Shown here one piece after another: positions 32,690-44,468 of a DNA stretch of 64,000 nucleotides. A model generated the notes under the pieces. It saw nothing but the letters and a program-made list of their open reading frames with translations. It ran no database searches and was not told the DNA's origin. The translations under genes were made by a program, and so were the position numbers. Every line of letters begins with the position of its first letter. Position 1 is the stretch's first letter. The stretch comes from Protea cynaroides. Lineage: Eukaryota > Streptophyta > Magnoliopsida > Proteales > Proteaceae. The DNA is taken from positions 21,437,923-21,501,922 of the forward strand of contig CM053268.1 in NCBI GenBank assembly GCA_028583415.1. The letters run 5' to 3'.

Positions 32690-35050
32690 TGTAAGACCCG
32701 CACGCCACGAACCCGGCCTAACCTTACATTTCGTATCGGGACCCGTCTACATATCATGGTCGAGCCAAGTGGACCAAGTGTGTGAAGAAACCCAAGACCC
32801 AATATGAAAATTTATCCAAAAACAGTCAAAATGAGGGTAGGGTCGCATGTTTTAACAGGCAGGTCCGACCCTCCCATCGACCCTCACCATCGACCCTCAA
32901 CCATGGGTCACAGGGTCTACGAGTTGTCCGACCCTCCCATCGACCCTTACCATCGACCATCAACCATGGGTCGCAGGGTCTATGAGTTGTCCGACCCTCC
33001 CATCGACCCTCACCATCGACCCTCGGTACTCGGGAAAAACAGCACGAACCGAAAATTAGGAAACCTTCCTAATTTCGACTGGAACCTTTCCTAAACTTAA
33101 TGGGACGTATTTTGGGAGGTTTTACTCTATAAATAGGACATTCCTAAGCCTATTTCAATCCTTTTACAACCCTAATTGGATTGAGTGAAAGAGAAGAGAA
33201 GGAAGAGAAGAAGAGAAGGAAAACTTGAAGAAAAGGCTAAGGAAGAAGAGGAAATTCAGAGGAACTCTGAATCTCAACAAACCTAAGGTATAAATACATT
33301 CCCCATGATTTATTTAAGACTTTAGAATGGTTTATGAAGAGGGTATGACTTAAGAGGAACCCAAATCATCCATCCATGGTTTCGTTTCAATGGAAAACCA
33401 TGGAGGAGATCATTAAAACCATGTAGGTGAATAAAGGATAGTTCTAAACCATAGAACAGGTATAGAATGGATTGTGGAAGTAAGCCATAAGACCCAAACA
33501 TGGAAAAATGGACAAAATCTGATATTTTCGACTCAAACCATGGAGGGTCGCACCTAGGGTCGATGGCAGATCCGACCCTAGCATCGACCCTCAGTGTTCG
33601 GGAAGTTCAAATTAGGGGGAGGGTCGCACCCAGGGTCGATCATGACTCCGACCCTACCTCCGACCCTCAGATAACAGAGTAGTTTTTAATTCTGAATAAA
33701 TTCTAATTAAATTCTATCGACTTTGTTAGGTCTTCTAGCAATATAATAACATTATAAAGGTGATTTTAAAGCTTAGAAAAGTATCTATAGCAAGCTAAGG
33801 TGAGGAACCTTAACCCCAAACTAAATTGGTTAACAATAAACTGTTTTCTATTTCTTGAGTCATCTGCCATGCTTGATTCTATGCAAATATGTTTGTAATG
33901 TGCATACAGCATGCCATCCAATATTTCTATTACTTGTTCATGCATTTTTATTTTATTGTTTATAACATGATGATGATGATAGGAATAGGCATGTGCTTGT
34001 ATGTGTGTGCTTGATGTGCTTGATGCGAGCGAGTATCAGGGGAGGTGTGATGAGAATGTCAATAAACGTTAACCTTTGGCGGGTCTCAGCACTTTAGCTC
34101 TATCTCTAACTCAAGTCTTATGCATTGGCATCGTCGTATCGCCATTACTTTAGCAGAACTATTATGTCGTAGAGTATCAGGGGAGGTGGTCTTGGTCCTT
34201 GTAGTCTCTGACTCTACCGGGGGGCCTTAGCTCTATCTCTATGGACATTCTGAGGGATACTGGGGTGAGGCCTTGGATACACTGTTTGGCATTAGGATTG
34301 GTTAGTTGCGAGCCCAGTTTGCAGCCCTTGCCAACAGGGGCTTACGTGTTGGTATGACACTATATAGCAATAAACGTAACCTTTGTTATATAATGTTCAT
34401 GATTGGGTGCATGTGAGTTGACGATAAACGTGATCTTCGGGTAACGTCACACACTCATGTATAGAGGCGGAGTCAATAAACGCGACCTTTGGCTACCTAA
34501 ACCTTTCTATAGCATACTACAAACTTTAAACCGGACCAAAGATATAAATTGATTTTTTTTGCATGCATATGTATTGTTGCATTGTTTTGGCTACTCGCTG
34601 AGCTCAAGTTGGAGAGCTGACCCTCGCGCGCACAAATATTTTTAGTTTATGATATTGCAGGTACTATGATTGAAAACTATGTCTACATGCCAACATACGA
34701 ACGGGTGGAGGCTACGAAGGAGAAAGTTGTGGAGGACGAACATGGTTCGTTAAGCGAGCGTTTCAACAATGGATACGTTTAGTGTTTAGCTTTCGTATTT
34801 GGATATTGTAATATGTATTAAATTATATTTTGGTTACTTGGAAATAAATGGAATATTAATTATTTATCATGATTAGACCTCAGTTCATTATCTGTAAGAC
34901 TTCCGCTATTTACTTTATTACCTCTGATTAATGTGGAATGTGTTTTGGTTTATCGTATGTGGGATAGCCTATTTTGAGATCCTGGTTGAACCGTTGGTTT
35001 ATTAGCGGTTCATCACACCATTCTGGTTAGACCAAAATTGGGGTGTGACA
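32690..35050 (+). repeat. 3' LTR of the Ty3/gypsy element
   Basis: Partner of 24530-26889, one base longer. The end CAAAATTGGGGTGTGACA is followed by the GGGTG target duplication. Confidence 0.95.
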
Positions 35051-37147
35051 GGGTGAATCAGTGTCTAAAATTTTTCCTAATTATTCATTGTTGCGCGCAG
35101 CTGATGAAGACCTAACTTTTCACACACACACAAGTGCATGCAAATCTACCTCGCTATCACTCAGTGGCCAGGTCTACAAAATTTGCACACCCACCCTGCA
35201 AGCCATTCCAAGCACTTCAAAATATACTAGAAAGATAAAACAATCAATACAAGGATATTACGTAGTTCACCAACATAATGTGTGATGGCTAGTCCACGGA
35301 GTAATGCCTAACGGGCTCCGTATTTACTCAACACTCAGTTTTTAGTCTTTAACAAGACAAGGATACTAACCTTAGGTTTTCCCAGCATAAAATTGAGAGG
35401 GCGCAACAACGCCAAGATTCAGGCTACAACAGCCAGTGTCCAGCACCCATTGAACACCCCACGCTTAACTCGCACCCACGAGAAGCAAATAACAATTTTT
35501 TTAGGCTTATAATTATGCCTTATAATTTTCCCCCACTAGCTAGGTGTTCAATAATTTTCACCTACGCTAGCATACAATATATTGAAAGCAACAAATAGAT
35601 AGGGAATTGAAAAACCTCACTACTGCGTTCGAATGGCCAACAATATCTCTGAAACTTCACACTGCTCTCAGGTACTCTCCAACATCCATCAATGATGACA
35701 GAGAGATCGATTTACAGAGCACACCTCACTCACAGGCTTCCAATCTCTTCCACATAGCCCATAATCACTATAAATATAAACATAAAAGCTCTACTGACCT
35801 CTCAAAGGGATTTAGCACTCCATTGATGCACATAGAAGAGGTAGTTGGTGATTGATCACTCCCACAGGGTATAAAACCCTAGAAAAACCTTCTCTCAAGC
35901 TTCAAAATACTCTTTTTAATTTTTATCTATGTTTTTACGACTCCCAACGGTGCCCAATAGGTAGAGAATCCAAAAATATGGAAATTACAACTTGAACGGA
36001 CCGATTTGGAGTTCGGATGAAGAAGTTAGGTTGGTTTAAAGTTCGACCAACCATATATAAGCAAACAGAATCTTTCAGAGTCATACCATGCACCCGCGCT
36101 GCATGGAGTCGCCACCGCCATATGCGTTGTCGAACGCTGATTGTGTGATGCGGAATCTCCTCTATCGGCCATTGGATAATCTTAAAAAGGCGGGATTGAA
36201 CCTGCACCATCGGATCTGGATAAATCGCATCAAGCGCGATCGGAGTTACACATGTCCACAAGATCAGAATCCGTCTATTGCTACACCGTATGCGCGCACC
36301 ATCGAATCATGATCCTTTCTCCATGCAATGCGGCGCACTATATTAAATTGCCACCAGCCAATCACAACGTCCACGAAAGAATCTCAACACAACGACTAAG
36401 TCACACCTTAGCCCGCCTGTTTTTGATCCGTCAGATGCGGATCTTGATAATGCGGCTCACTGGATGCTGTCATAATGGAATCTGACTGTCGTGGCTTCAT
36501 TCTTGTCGCCGATCTCGCATCTTGACCTCTTTTTATGCCGAAAATGCCCCTAAACATTATACAAAATGGCGTCTGTAACCGATATCTTCATTAAACAAAC
36601 CTGTAACTCACAAATCTACCCGAGAGGTCTTCTCTCTAGACCAGGCTTGACTCTCTCTCTCTCTAAACCATATGTCAAACAGATGGAGGGCTAACTGGGG
36701 GGGTGGCCAGGACCTTCTGCTAGGCCATGCTGCAGTGAGCCTACCGGCTAGCTGCTACTGGTGGCTTCGGCTATATGTGGTTGGCTGCCACTGTGGTGCT
36801 GCAGCCCTCGGCCAGGCTGGCTGCCATGGTGGCATGCCACCTTAGCATAGTGGGTCCCACCCATTGATTTTCTCTCTCCTTATCCTCTCTCTTCTTTCTC
36901 TCTCCTCTTTTTCTCTCTTCATCTTCTCTCTTCTTTCTCTCTCCTCATTCTCTTTCTACATCTTCTTTCTTTATTTCATTCTTCAAGATACTACAACACT
37001 TCAGAAACACTGCCAAACCAATAGAAACACTACACTGACACTCTCTCTCCTACATTGATACTCTCTCTCCTCATTTCTTTGACTGAATGCTCATCAAACT
37101 CTGTTATATCATCCAAGTTACCAACAATGACAACACAAAGTTCAACA
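35051..37147 (-). repeat. Copia 3' LTR, second piece
   Basis: Continues the split LTR from the GGGTG duplication to TTCAACA at 37147. Together with 24496-24529, less one 5-bp duplication, it totals 2126 bp, exactly the length of the partner LTR at 42343-44468. Confidence 0.93.
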
Positions 37148-37160
37148 ATCTCCCCTTTGG
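37148..37160 (-). other. Copia polypurine tract
   Basis: The minus strand reads CCAAAGGGGAGAT directly before the LTR start TGTTGAACTT. A second purine run (AAAGGGGGAGAAA) lies ~40 bp away at about 37191-37204. Confidence 0.85.
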
Positions 37161-37410
37161 AATTGTTGGCAACTCATTCTGCACATGAGATTTTTCTCCC
37201 CCTTTGACAACAAATACAAAGGGACATGCCACATAGGAGTGCCCACCGCATCTTTCCAATCCTAAGGGCCCAAAAAATAATAAACTATTATATCAACACA
37301 TAAAAACATCACAGGACTCCCCTGAGTCCAACATAAGGAGAATAAGGATAACAAGTATAAGCATACACCACTCAACATATAAATACCATAGGACTCTCCC
37401 TAAGTCTATC
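37161..37410 (-). other. Copia 3' internal region, non-coding
   Basis: Between the polypurine tract and the solo LTR insertion. No integrase, reverse transcriptase or RNase H blocks are present. The usual pol of a copia element is absent here. Confidence 0.6.
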
Positions 37411-39667
37411 TGTAAGACCCATGTCAATCTAACCCGGTCTTATCACCTTGAACCAGGTTTACCCATCATGGTCGAGTCAAATGGACTAAGGGCGTGAAGG
37501 AGATCGAGATCCCAGGTATCAAATCGACCCTAAAACACTCAATTTAAGGGGTGGGTCGCATACCCAGCTAAGGAGGGTCAGACCCCCAAAACAGAAAGTC
37601 AGACCCTCTGTTTTACAGGGAGGGTCGGACATCTTAAGAACCTAGGGTTGACGGGATCATCGACCCTCCCATCGACCCTCAGTTGCCGCCGAAACTGAAA
37701 TTAGAAAATTTCCTAATTTTCGATTTGGATTCTTTCCTAATCTCAAAGTGACTTATTTTAGGATGTTTATACTCTATTTAAAGGATGTCCCTAAGCCTCT
37801 TTCACTCCTTTTACAACCATAATTGAATTGAGAGAAAGAGAAGAGAAGGAGGAGAAGAAGAAGAGAAGTAAGGGATAAAATAAAGCAAAAAGGAGAAGAG
37901 TTGCAGAGAATGAGTATTCTTCTCAGGTATGGATACTAATTCCATGAGTTTCTACAGACCTTAGGTTAGATAATGATGAGAGTATGATCTCGGAGAAACC
38001 CAAACCATCAACCCATGGTTAGGTTTTCATAGAAAACTATGAGAGATTACATGAAAGCTATCTAGGTGGATGATTCATGGTTCTAGACCATAGAATGAAT
38101 GTTGAATGGACTGTAGGAGAAAGCCATAGGACCCCAAACACGAAGAATGGACTAAAAGGAGGGAAATTGATCAAAATCCACCGAGGGTCGCACAGAGGGT
38201 CGATGACCATCCGACCCTATGTGATCTTGAGAATCGACCCTCAGTGTTCGGGAAGTCCAGAATGGGGAGGGTCGCACCAAGGGTCGATCATGACTCCGAC
38301 CCTACCTCTGACCCTCAGTTAACAGCATGGTTTTTAAATTCTGAATAAATTCTAATTAAATTCTATCGACTTTGTTAGGTCTTCTAGCAATATAATAACA
38401 TTATAAAGGTGATTCTAAAGCTTGGAAGATGATCTATTAACAAGCTAAGGTGAGGAAACAAGACCTAAACTAATTGGTTAATAATAAACTACTTTTATTT
38501 TCTTGAGTCCAATGCTATGCTTGATTCTATGCGAATATGCTTGTAATGTGCATTCAACATGTCATCCAATATTCCTGCTATTATTGTTCATGCATATTTA
38601 ACTTTGTTTACTTATAACATGATGATGATGATTTGATGCTAGGAATAGGCATGTGAATGTTTGTGTGTGGTTAGTGTGCTTGATGCGGGTAGGGCATCAG
38701 GGGAGGTGTTATGCGGTGTTTGATCTGGACACTTTAGCTCTATCTCTGACTCAAGTCATGTGCATTAGCATCGTCGTATCGCCATTACCTTAGCAGAACT
38801 ATTGCGACGTAGGGCATCAAGGAGGGTCTCGGTCCTTGAGTCCTATACTCTACTGGGGAGCCTTAGCTCGATCTCTACAGGTGCTCTGAGGGATGCTGGG
38901 GTGAGGCCTTGGATACATTGTTTGAAATTAGGATTGGTTAGTAGCGAGCCCCGTTTGCAGCCCTAGCCATCAGGGGTTCATTTGTTGGTATGGAGTTGTG
39001 CATCGATAAATGTGACCTTCGTTGTACAATATTCATTTGGGTGCTGTGGGCGACGGTGAGAGTCATCGGGCCTATCCACACTCTCGTGCATAGAGGTGCG
39101 GTGGCCACCTATCTTTTCTATAGCACAATGCAAACGTAAAACCAGACCAAAGATATGAATTGATTGCATGCATATGTATTGTTGTATTGTTTTGTTTGCT
39201 CACTGAGCCATGATGTGTGCTCACCCCTCGACGTCGAATATTTTTAGTTGATGATGCAGATACAACTGTTGAAGATTATATAAATGCTCCAGAGTACAGG
39301 AACGTCACAGCGATGGTAGTTGAAGCTGAAGTGGATACACATGACTCCTCTTGCGAGTGCAAATCATGTGTATTCGATTAGATATTTTCCTAGTTTTCTT
39401 TATTTGGATTTATTAAAGACATGTATTTGATATTTATTTATGTCTTAGTTGATACAAAATAATTTGTTATTTAAATATTAATATCACAATAGATTCTCAG
39501 TTCGTTTTACTATAAGACTTCCGCTATTATATATTTTCTCTGATTATGAATGTGAATGTATGGGGTTCAGATAACACGGATATAGCCTACTCGAGATCCT
39601 GGTTGAATCGTTGGTTTGTTAGCGGTTCATCACACCATTCTGAATAGTACGGAATTGGGGTGTGACA
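37411..39667 (+). mobile_element. Solo LTR of the TGTAAGACC Ty3/gypsy family
   Basis: Begins TGTAAGACCCATGTC and ends GGGGTGTGACA; 2257 bp. A perfect CTATC duplication flanks it (37406-37410, 39668-39672). It is inserted in the internal domain of the copia element. It is more diverged from the 24530/32690 LTRs than those are from each other. Confidence 0.94.
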
Positions 39668-39727
39668 CTATCATTGGGAGCAAAAAGATATAACAAATAC
39701 ACACTGCTCCCCCTCACACCAAGCACC

Positions 39728-40110
39728 TCACTGCTTGGTGAGCATGGTCATGCATGAATCTTCAATACTCTCTGTCAGAGTGTATAAGTTTCTTGAAGTT
39801 CTCTGTCCTGAAGCCACAATCTTACCACTGTCAACTTTTCTGATCTCACATCCGTGATTGTTGAAGATCACTTCATGCCCTCTGTCACAAATCTGACTGA
39901 TGCTGAGAACGTTGTGCTTGAGTCCTGACACATAAAACACATCATGGAGTTTCACCTTTTCATTGTTGATGCTGATAGAACCCTTTCCAGTTACCTTGGC
40001 CCCATCATTGTTTCCAAACTTCACTGTACCTCCCTCATACTGCTGAAGCTCCTGAAACATTTTCTTGTCACCTGTCATGTGACTAAAACATCAACTGTCA
40101 AGTATCCAAG
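39728..40110 (-). pseudogene. Copia protease / pre-integrase start, stop at the active site
   Basis: The minus strand reads WILDS, stop, CFSHMTGDKKMF, then FGNNDGAKVTGKGSISI, LHDVFYVSGLKHNVLSISQI and GCEIRKVDSGKIVASG. In copia elements this is the protease active site (usually W.LDSGCSRHMTG) and following domain. The glycine codon after DS is a TGA stop, so protease is dead. The pre-integrase region ends at NLYTLTESIEDS and no integrase follows. Confidence 0.88.
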
Positions 40111-40361
40111 GAGATGGCTTGTTTTGTGTCTTGAGCGTTATCTCGAAGCATGCAACACCATCACTTTCTCCTTCTACTAAATCTGCAATGATTTTCTTTT
40201 TCCATACTTTTCTTGCAACTGGTAGAGTCTTTTTTCTTCATTCTCTGCTTAGCCTTTCTTTGGCCATTCTCCCTTTGTTGTGTCACTTTTTGCTGAGGTG
40301 GCGTGAATGAAAAAATTGTTCTTCACTCTCTTGCAATATGCCCATAATTATGACAATTGTA

Positions 40362-40991
40362 TCAATCAACAAAATTTTCTTCAAGGGAAGCAAACTGATT
40401 TCTACTTTCAAATCTAACTTCTCTCATATTGAGTTTGCAGGTAGTTATCTTGTAACCATAAACGTTACATTTATAACAATATCCTTGAAAATAAGGTATT
40501 GGCCTAGAAGGTGCCATGTACCTCATCTGTCTTTGTGGTGCATAGGGATAATTTCCTCCATAAAAGTTATTCTGCTCCACTCTCTTACCTTGTCTTGCAT
40601 TAGTAGTCTGTGGAATAGGAACATGATTTTCTTCTTGAACATAAACCATAGGAGCTTTGCCCTTTCCACTCTCTTTCACAAAAGAGATGGGACCTTTCCT
40701 CTTTGAGTTGGCATTATTAGAAGTCTCTCCCTTATCAAAACCAAGACCAAATTTAACGTTGGAAGATCTTTGAGAATTTATAATGCCATCTAGCTTGCTG
40801 CTACTAGGGTGCACTGGAGTGTAACTTGGCTCATCAGGTTGAGTTAATTTTTGTTGTCTCTCAAGTTCTTCTTCTTCAAACTCAATCACTTTTGCCTTCA
40901 AAATTACAAACTCCTTTTCATATTCTTCACATTGATTAATCACAGCAGATTGTTCTTCTAGTTGAGCTTTCAAAGCTACATTCTCTGTCAT
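40362..40991 (-). pseudogene. Copia gag C-terminal part with second knuckle-like motif
   Basis: A 209-residue frame has a coiled-coil-like N-terminal part (ENVALKAQLEEQSAVINQCE), a basic low-complexity middle (KRKGPISFVKESGKGKAP), and a C-terminal CYKCNVYGYKITTC motif. The last resembles a CCHC knuckle whose histidine position is tyrosine. Typical of the C-terminal gag of some plant copia families. Confidence 0.75.
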
Positions 40992-41338
40992 TAACCTAGA
41001 ATGATCTGTAGATACCTGTCCAAGCTGAGTTTTGAGACTATCATTGACTTTCTTGGACTCTCCATCTTGAGCTCTTAAGTCTTAAATCAACTATTTTTGC
41101 CTTTTAATTTCTTTTGAGACAAATTTGTTGTTCTTTCATTCCTTGTTAAGTTCCTTCATAGCTGCTAGAAACTCTGTCTCAAAATTTATTTCACCTTTTT
41201 CATCACAGTTTGAGCTTGATTCTTCATTCTCTTCTTCTTCAATGTTGATTGAGGTAAATTCTTTATTTTTGTTCTCCTTCTGATCTTCAATGAAAACCAT
41301 GAATAAAGCCTCACTAGGCTCACCTTCTGAAACATCAT

Positions 41339-41914
41339 CTAAGTCATCATCTGAAGTGTCACTATTCCTCTTGGAAATAATGCTTTTTCTTTTAGGCTTG
41401 TTCTTCTTGAAACTCTTGGCCTTGTAATTGTCATTGCTGTCATCTTCATCATCCTATCAAATTTATTCCTCTTTGGATATTTTGTAGCAAAGTGTCCAAC
41501 CTTACCACAGTTGAAGCACTTAAATGGGAGTTTATTCTTGTATCTTCCTATACCCTTCTTCAATTTTCTAGTAAAGTGAGTTGTGGCCTCATCTTCACTT
41601 TCTTCCTCATTCGATTTTTTAGAAATCTTCATCTTCTTCATGGCCTTGAATGCTACTTGTTTATCAACATATGTTTCTGGATCAACTCTCATCTCAAAAG
41701 CTGTCAAGGCTCCATGAATCTCATCAATAGTCACTTGTTCTAAATCCTTGGTCTCTTCAAGAGCTGATACTTTTGACTCAAATTTGGGAGTAAGAGACCT
41801 CAAGATTTTCTGACAGGAAATATGCCCTTTTAGGTCTTTACCAAGTCCTCTAATGGAATTAACCACTTCATTAACCCTGTTCATGTATTGATCAATGGTC
41901 TTATCCTCATTCAT
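41339..41914 (-). pseudogene. Copia gag middle part with broken zinc knuckle
   Basis: Frame of 191 residues: NEVVNSIRGLGKDLKGHISC, LRSLTPKFESKVSALEE, TIDEIHGALTAFEMR, then CFNCGKVGHFATKYP. The knuckle should read CX2CX4HX4C, but its last cysteine is tyrosine. The UBN2-type gag polypeptide is split from its N-terminal part by a stop near 41930. Confidence 0.85.
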
Positions 41915-41944
41915 CTTCAGGTTCTCAAACTAACCTCTGAATGT

Positions 41945-42277
41945 TTACAGCTTGATAGTCTTGATCTTCTTATCTCCTTCATATATGTTAATCAATCTAT
42001 CCCAGACCTCCTTTGCTGTCTTGTAGTCCATGACTTTAGCTAGTTCATTGTTTGCCAGTCCCTCTTGAATAGCATTTAAATCATTTCTATTATTTTCAAA
42101 GATTTTCTTGTTTACTGCAGTTGGAGCATTCGTATCATGAGGAGTGTAGTCATTTTCAATAGAATCCCAAACATCATATCCGAGGGACCCTATGCAAATC
42201 TCCATTCTTATTTTCCAAAATACAAATTCTGTCCCATCAAACAATGGGGGCTTATTAGAACCTTCTCCTGGTGCCAT
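41945..42277 (-). pseudogene. Copia gag N-terminal part
   Basis: Reads NKPPLFDGTEFVFWKIRMEI, SLGYDVWDSIENDYTPHD, then NDLNAIQEGLANNELAKVMD and AKEVWDRLINIYEGDKK. This is the standard N-terminal gag of plant copia elements. The start ATG at 42277 lies ~50 bp after the primer site. Confidence 0.88.
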
Positions 42278-42328
42278 ATCTTTATTCTGATCTTCTCAGT
42301 TGCTGATTAAGCGGTCACTGAACCTGGT

Positions 42329-42340
42329 GCTCTGATACCA
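42329..42340 (-). other. Copia primer-binding site
   Basis: The minus strand reads TGGTATCAGAGC, two bases after the 5' LTR end at 42343. Initiator tRNA-Met type. Confidence 0.95.
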
Positions 42341-42342
42341 AT

Positions 42343-44468
42343 TGATGAACTTGATAAGACACTAAGAGGGGGGATGAATCAGTGTCTGAAAATTTTTCCT
42401 TATTATTCACTGCTGCACGAAGCTGATGGAGACCTAACTTTTCACATACATACAAGTGCATGCAAATCTATCTCGTTACCAATCAGTGACCAGGTCTACC
42501 AGATTTGTATACCCACCCTGTAAGCCATTCCACGCACTCTAAAATATACCAGAAAGATAAAACAATCAACACAAGGATATTATGTGGTTCACCAACACAG
42601 TGTGTGATGGCTAGTCCACGGAGTAATGTCTAACGGACTCAATATTTACTCAACACTTAGCTTTTAATCTTTAACAAGACAAGGATACTAACCCTAGGTT
42701 TTCCCAGCATAAAACTGAGAGGGCGTAACAACGCCAAGATTTAGGCTACAATAGCCAGTGTCCAGCACCCACTGAACACACCACGCTTAACTCTCACCCA
42801 CGAGAAGCAAATAATAATTTTTTTAGGCTTATAATTATGCCTTACAATTTTCCCCCACTAGCTAGGTATTCAATAATTTTCACCTACGCTAGCATACAAT
42901 ATATTGAAAGCAAAAAATAGATAGGGAATTGAAAAACCTCACAACTGCTTTCGAATGGCCAACAATATCTCTAAAACTTCACACTGCTCTCAGGTACTCT
43001 CCAACATCCTTCAATGATGATAGAGATCGATTCACAGAGCACACCTCACTCACAGGCTTCCAATCTCTTCCACACAACCCATAATCACCATGAATATAAA
43101 CATAAAAGCTCTACTGACCTCTCAAAGGAATTTAGCACTCCATTGATGCACAGAGAAGAGGTAGTTGGTGATTGATCACTCCTACAGGGCATGAAATCCT
43201 AGAAAAACCATCTCTTAAGCTTCAAAATGCTCTTTTTAATTTTTTTTTATGTTTTTACGACTCCCAACGGCACCCAATAGGTAGAGAATCCAAAAATAAG
43301 GAAACTGCAACTTGAACGGACTGATTTGGAGTTCGGATGAAGAAGTTAGGTCGGTTTGAAGTTCGGCCAACCATATATAAGAAAACGGAATCTTTCAGAG
43401 TCATACCGTGCACCCGCGTTGCATGGAATCGCCACAACCATATACTTTGTCGAACACTGATTGCATGATGCGGAATCTCCTCTATCGACCATTGGATAAT
43501 CTTAAAAAGGCAGGATTGAACCTGCGCCATCGGATCTGGATAAATGACGTCAAGCGCGATCGGAGTTGCACACGGCCACAAGATCAGAATCCATCTATCG
43601 CTACACCGTATGCGCCCACCATCGAATCATGATCCTTTATCCATGCAATGCGGCGCACTATATTAAATTGCCACCAGCCAGTCACAACGTCCACGAAAGA
43701 ATCTCAACACAACATCTAAGTCACACCTTAGCCCGCTTGTTTTTGATCCGTCAGATGCGGATCTTGATAAAGCGGCTCATGACTAGATGCCATCCAAATG
43801 GAATCTGGCTGTCGTGGCTTCATTCCTGTCGCCGATCTCGCATCTTGACCTCTTTTTATGCTGAAAATGCCCCTAAACATTATACAAAATGGCGTCTGTA
43901 ACCGATATCTTCATTAAACAAACCCTGTAACTCAAAAATCTACCCGAGAGGTTCTCTTTAGACCAGACTTGACTCTTTCTCTCTAAGCCATATGTCAAAC
44001 AAATGGAGGGCTAACTGGGGGGGGTGGCCAGGACCTTGTGCTAGGCCATGCGGCAGTGAGCCTGCCGGCTAGCTGCTACTGGTGGCTTCGGCTACATGTG
44101 GCTGGCTGCCACTGTGGTGCCGTAGCCCTCGGCCAGGCTGGCTACCATGGTGGCATGCCACCTTGGCACAATGGGTCCCACCCACTGATTTTCTCTCTCC
44201 TCATCCTCTCTCTTCTTTCTCTCTCCTCTTTCTCTCTCTTCATCCTCTCTCTTCTTTCTCTCTCCTCCTTCTCTCTCTATAGCTTCTTTCTTTATTTCAT
44301 TCTTCAAGATGCTGCAACACTTCAGAAACACTACCAGACCAATGAAAACACTACACTGACACTCTCTCTCCTATACTGACACTCTCTCTCCTCATTTCTC
44401 TAACTAAATGCTCATCAAACTCTGTCATATCAGCCAAGTTTCCAACAATGACAACACAAAGTCCAATA
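42343..44468 (-). repeat. Copia 5' LTR
   Basis: 2126 bp. Plus-strand start TGATGAACTTGATAAGACAC, end AAAGTCCAATA (the partner ends AAAGTTCAACA, so the terminal TG of the element has mutated here). Followed by GGAAC. Confidence 0.93.

Larger units (their letters stand above)
24530..35050 (+). mobile_element. Del/Tekay-like Ty3/gypsy retrotransposon, complete ends, degenerate interior
   Basis: Two LTRs (24530-26889, 2360 bp; 32690-35050, 2361 bp) start TGTAAGACCCGCACG and end GTGTGGCA/GTGTGACA. A perfect GGGTG duplication flanks the element (24525-24529, 35051-35055), which sits in a copia LTR. It has an initiator tRNA-Met primer site and a polypurine tract. The pol order reverse transcriptase, RNase H, integrase, then chromodomain-like tail and the phrase VFIDDILVYSK point to the chromovirus Del/Tekay group. 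The LTRs are highly alike (about ten differences in the first ~310 bp), yet the interior is full of stops and frameshifts. I infer that it was copied in trans by an active relative. Confidence 0.92.
24496..44468 (-). mobile_element. Non-autonomous copia LTR retrotransposon, gag only, twice interrupted
   Basis: LTRs lie at 24496-24529 plus 35051-37147 (split by a Ty3 insertion) and at 42343-44468. Both rebuild to 2126 bp. Minus-strand ends are TGTTGAACTT...AAGTTCATCA. The 5-bp duplication GGAAC (24491-24495 and 44469-44473) is perfect. The primer site (minus TGGTATCAGAGC, plus 42329-42340) matches initiator tRNA-Met, and the polypurine tract AAAGGGGAGAT (minus) abuts 37147. The internal domain is only ~2.9 kb without the solo LTR and encodes gag and the start of protease. 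Integrase, reverse transcriptase and RNase H are absent. LTRs differ by very roughly 10 percent, so it is older than the Ty3 insertion in it. Confidence 0.93.
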
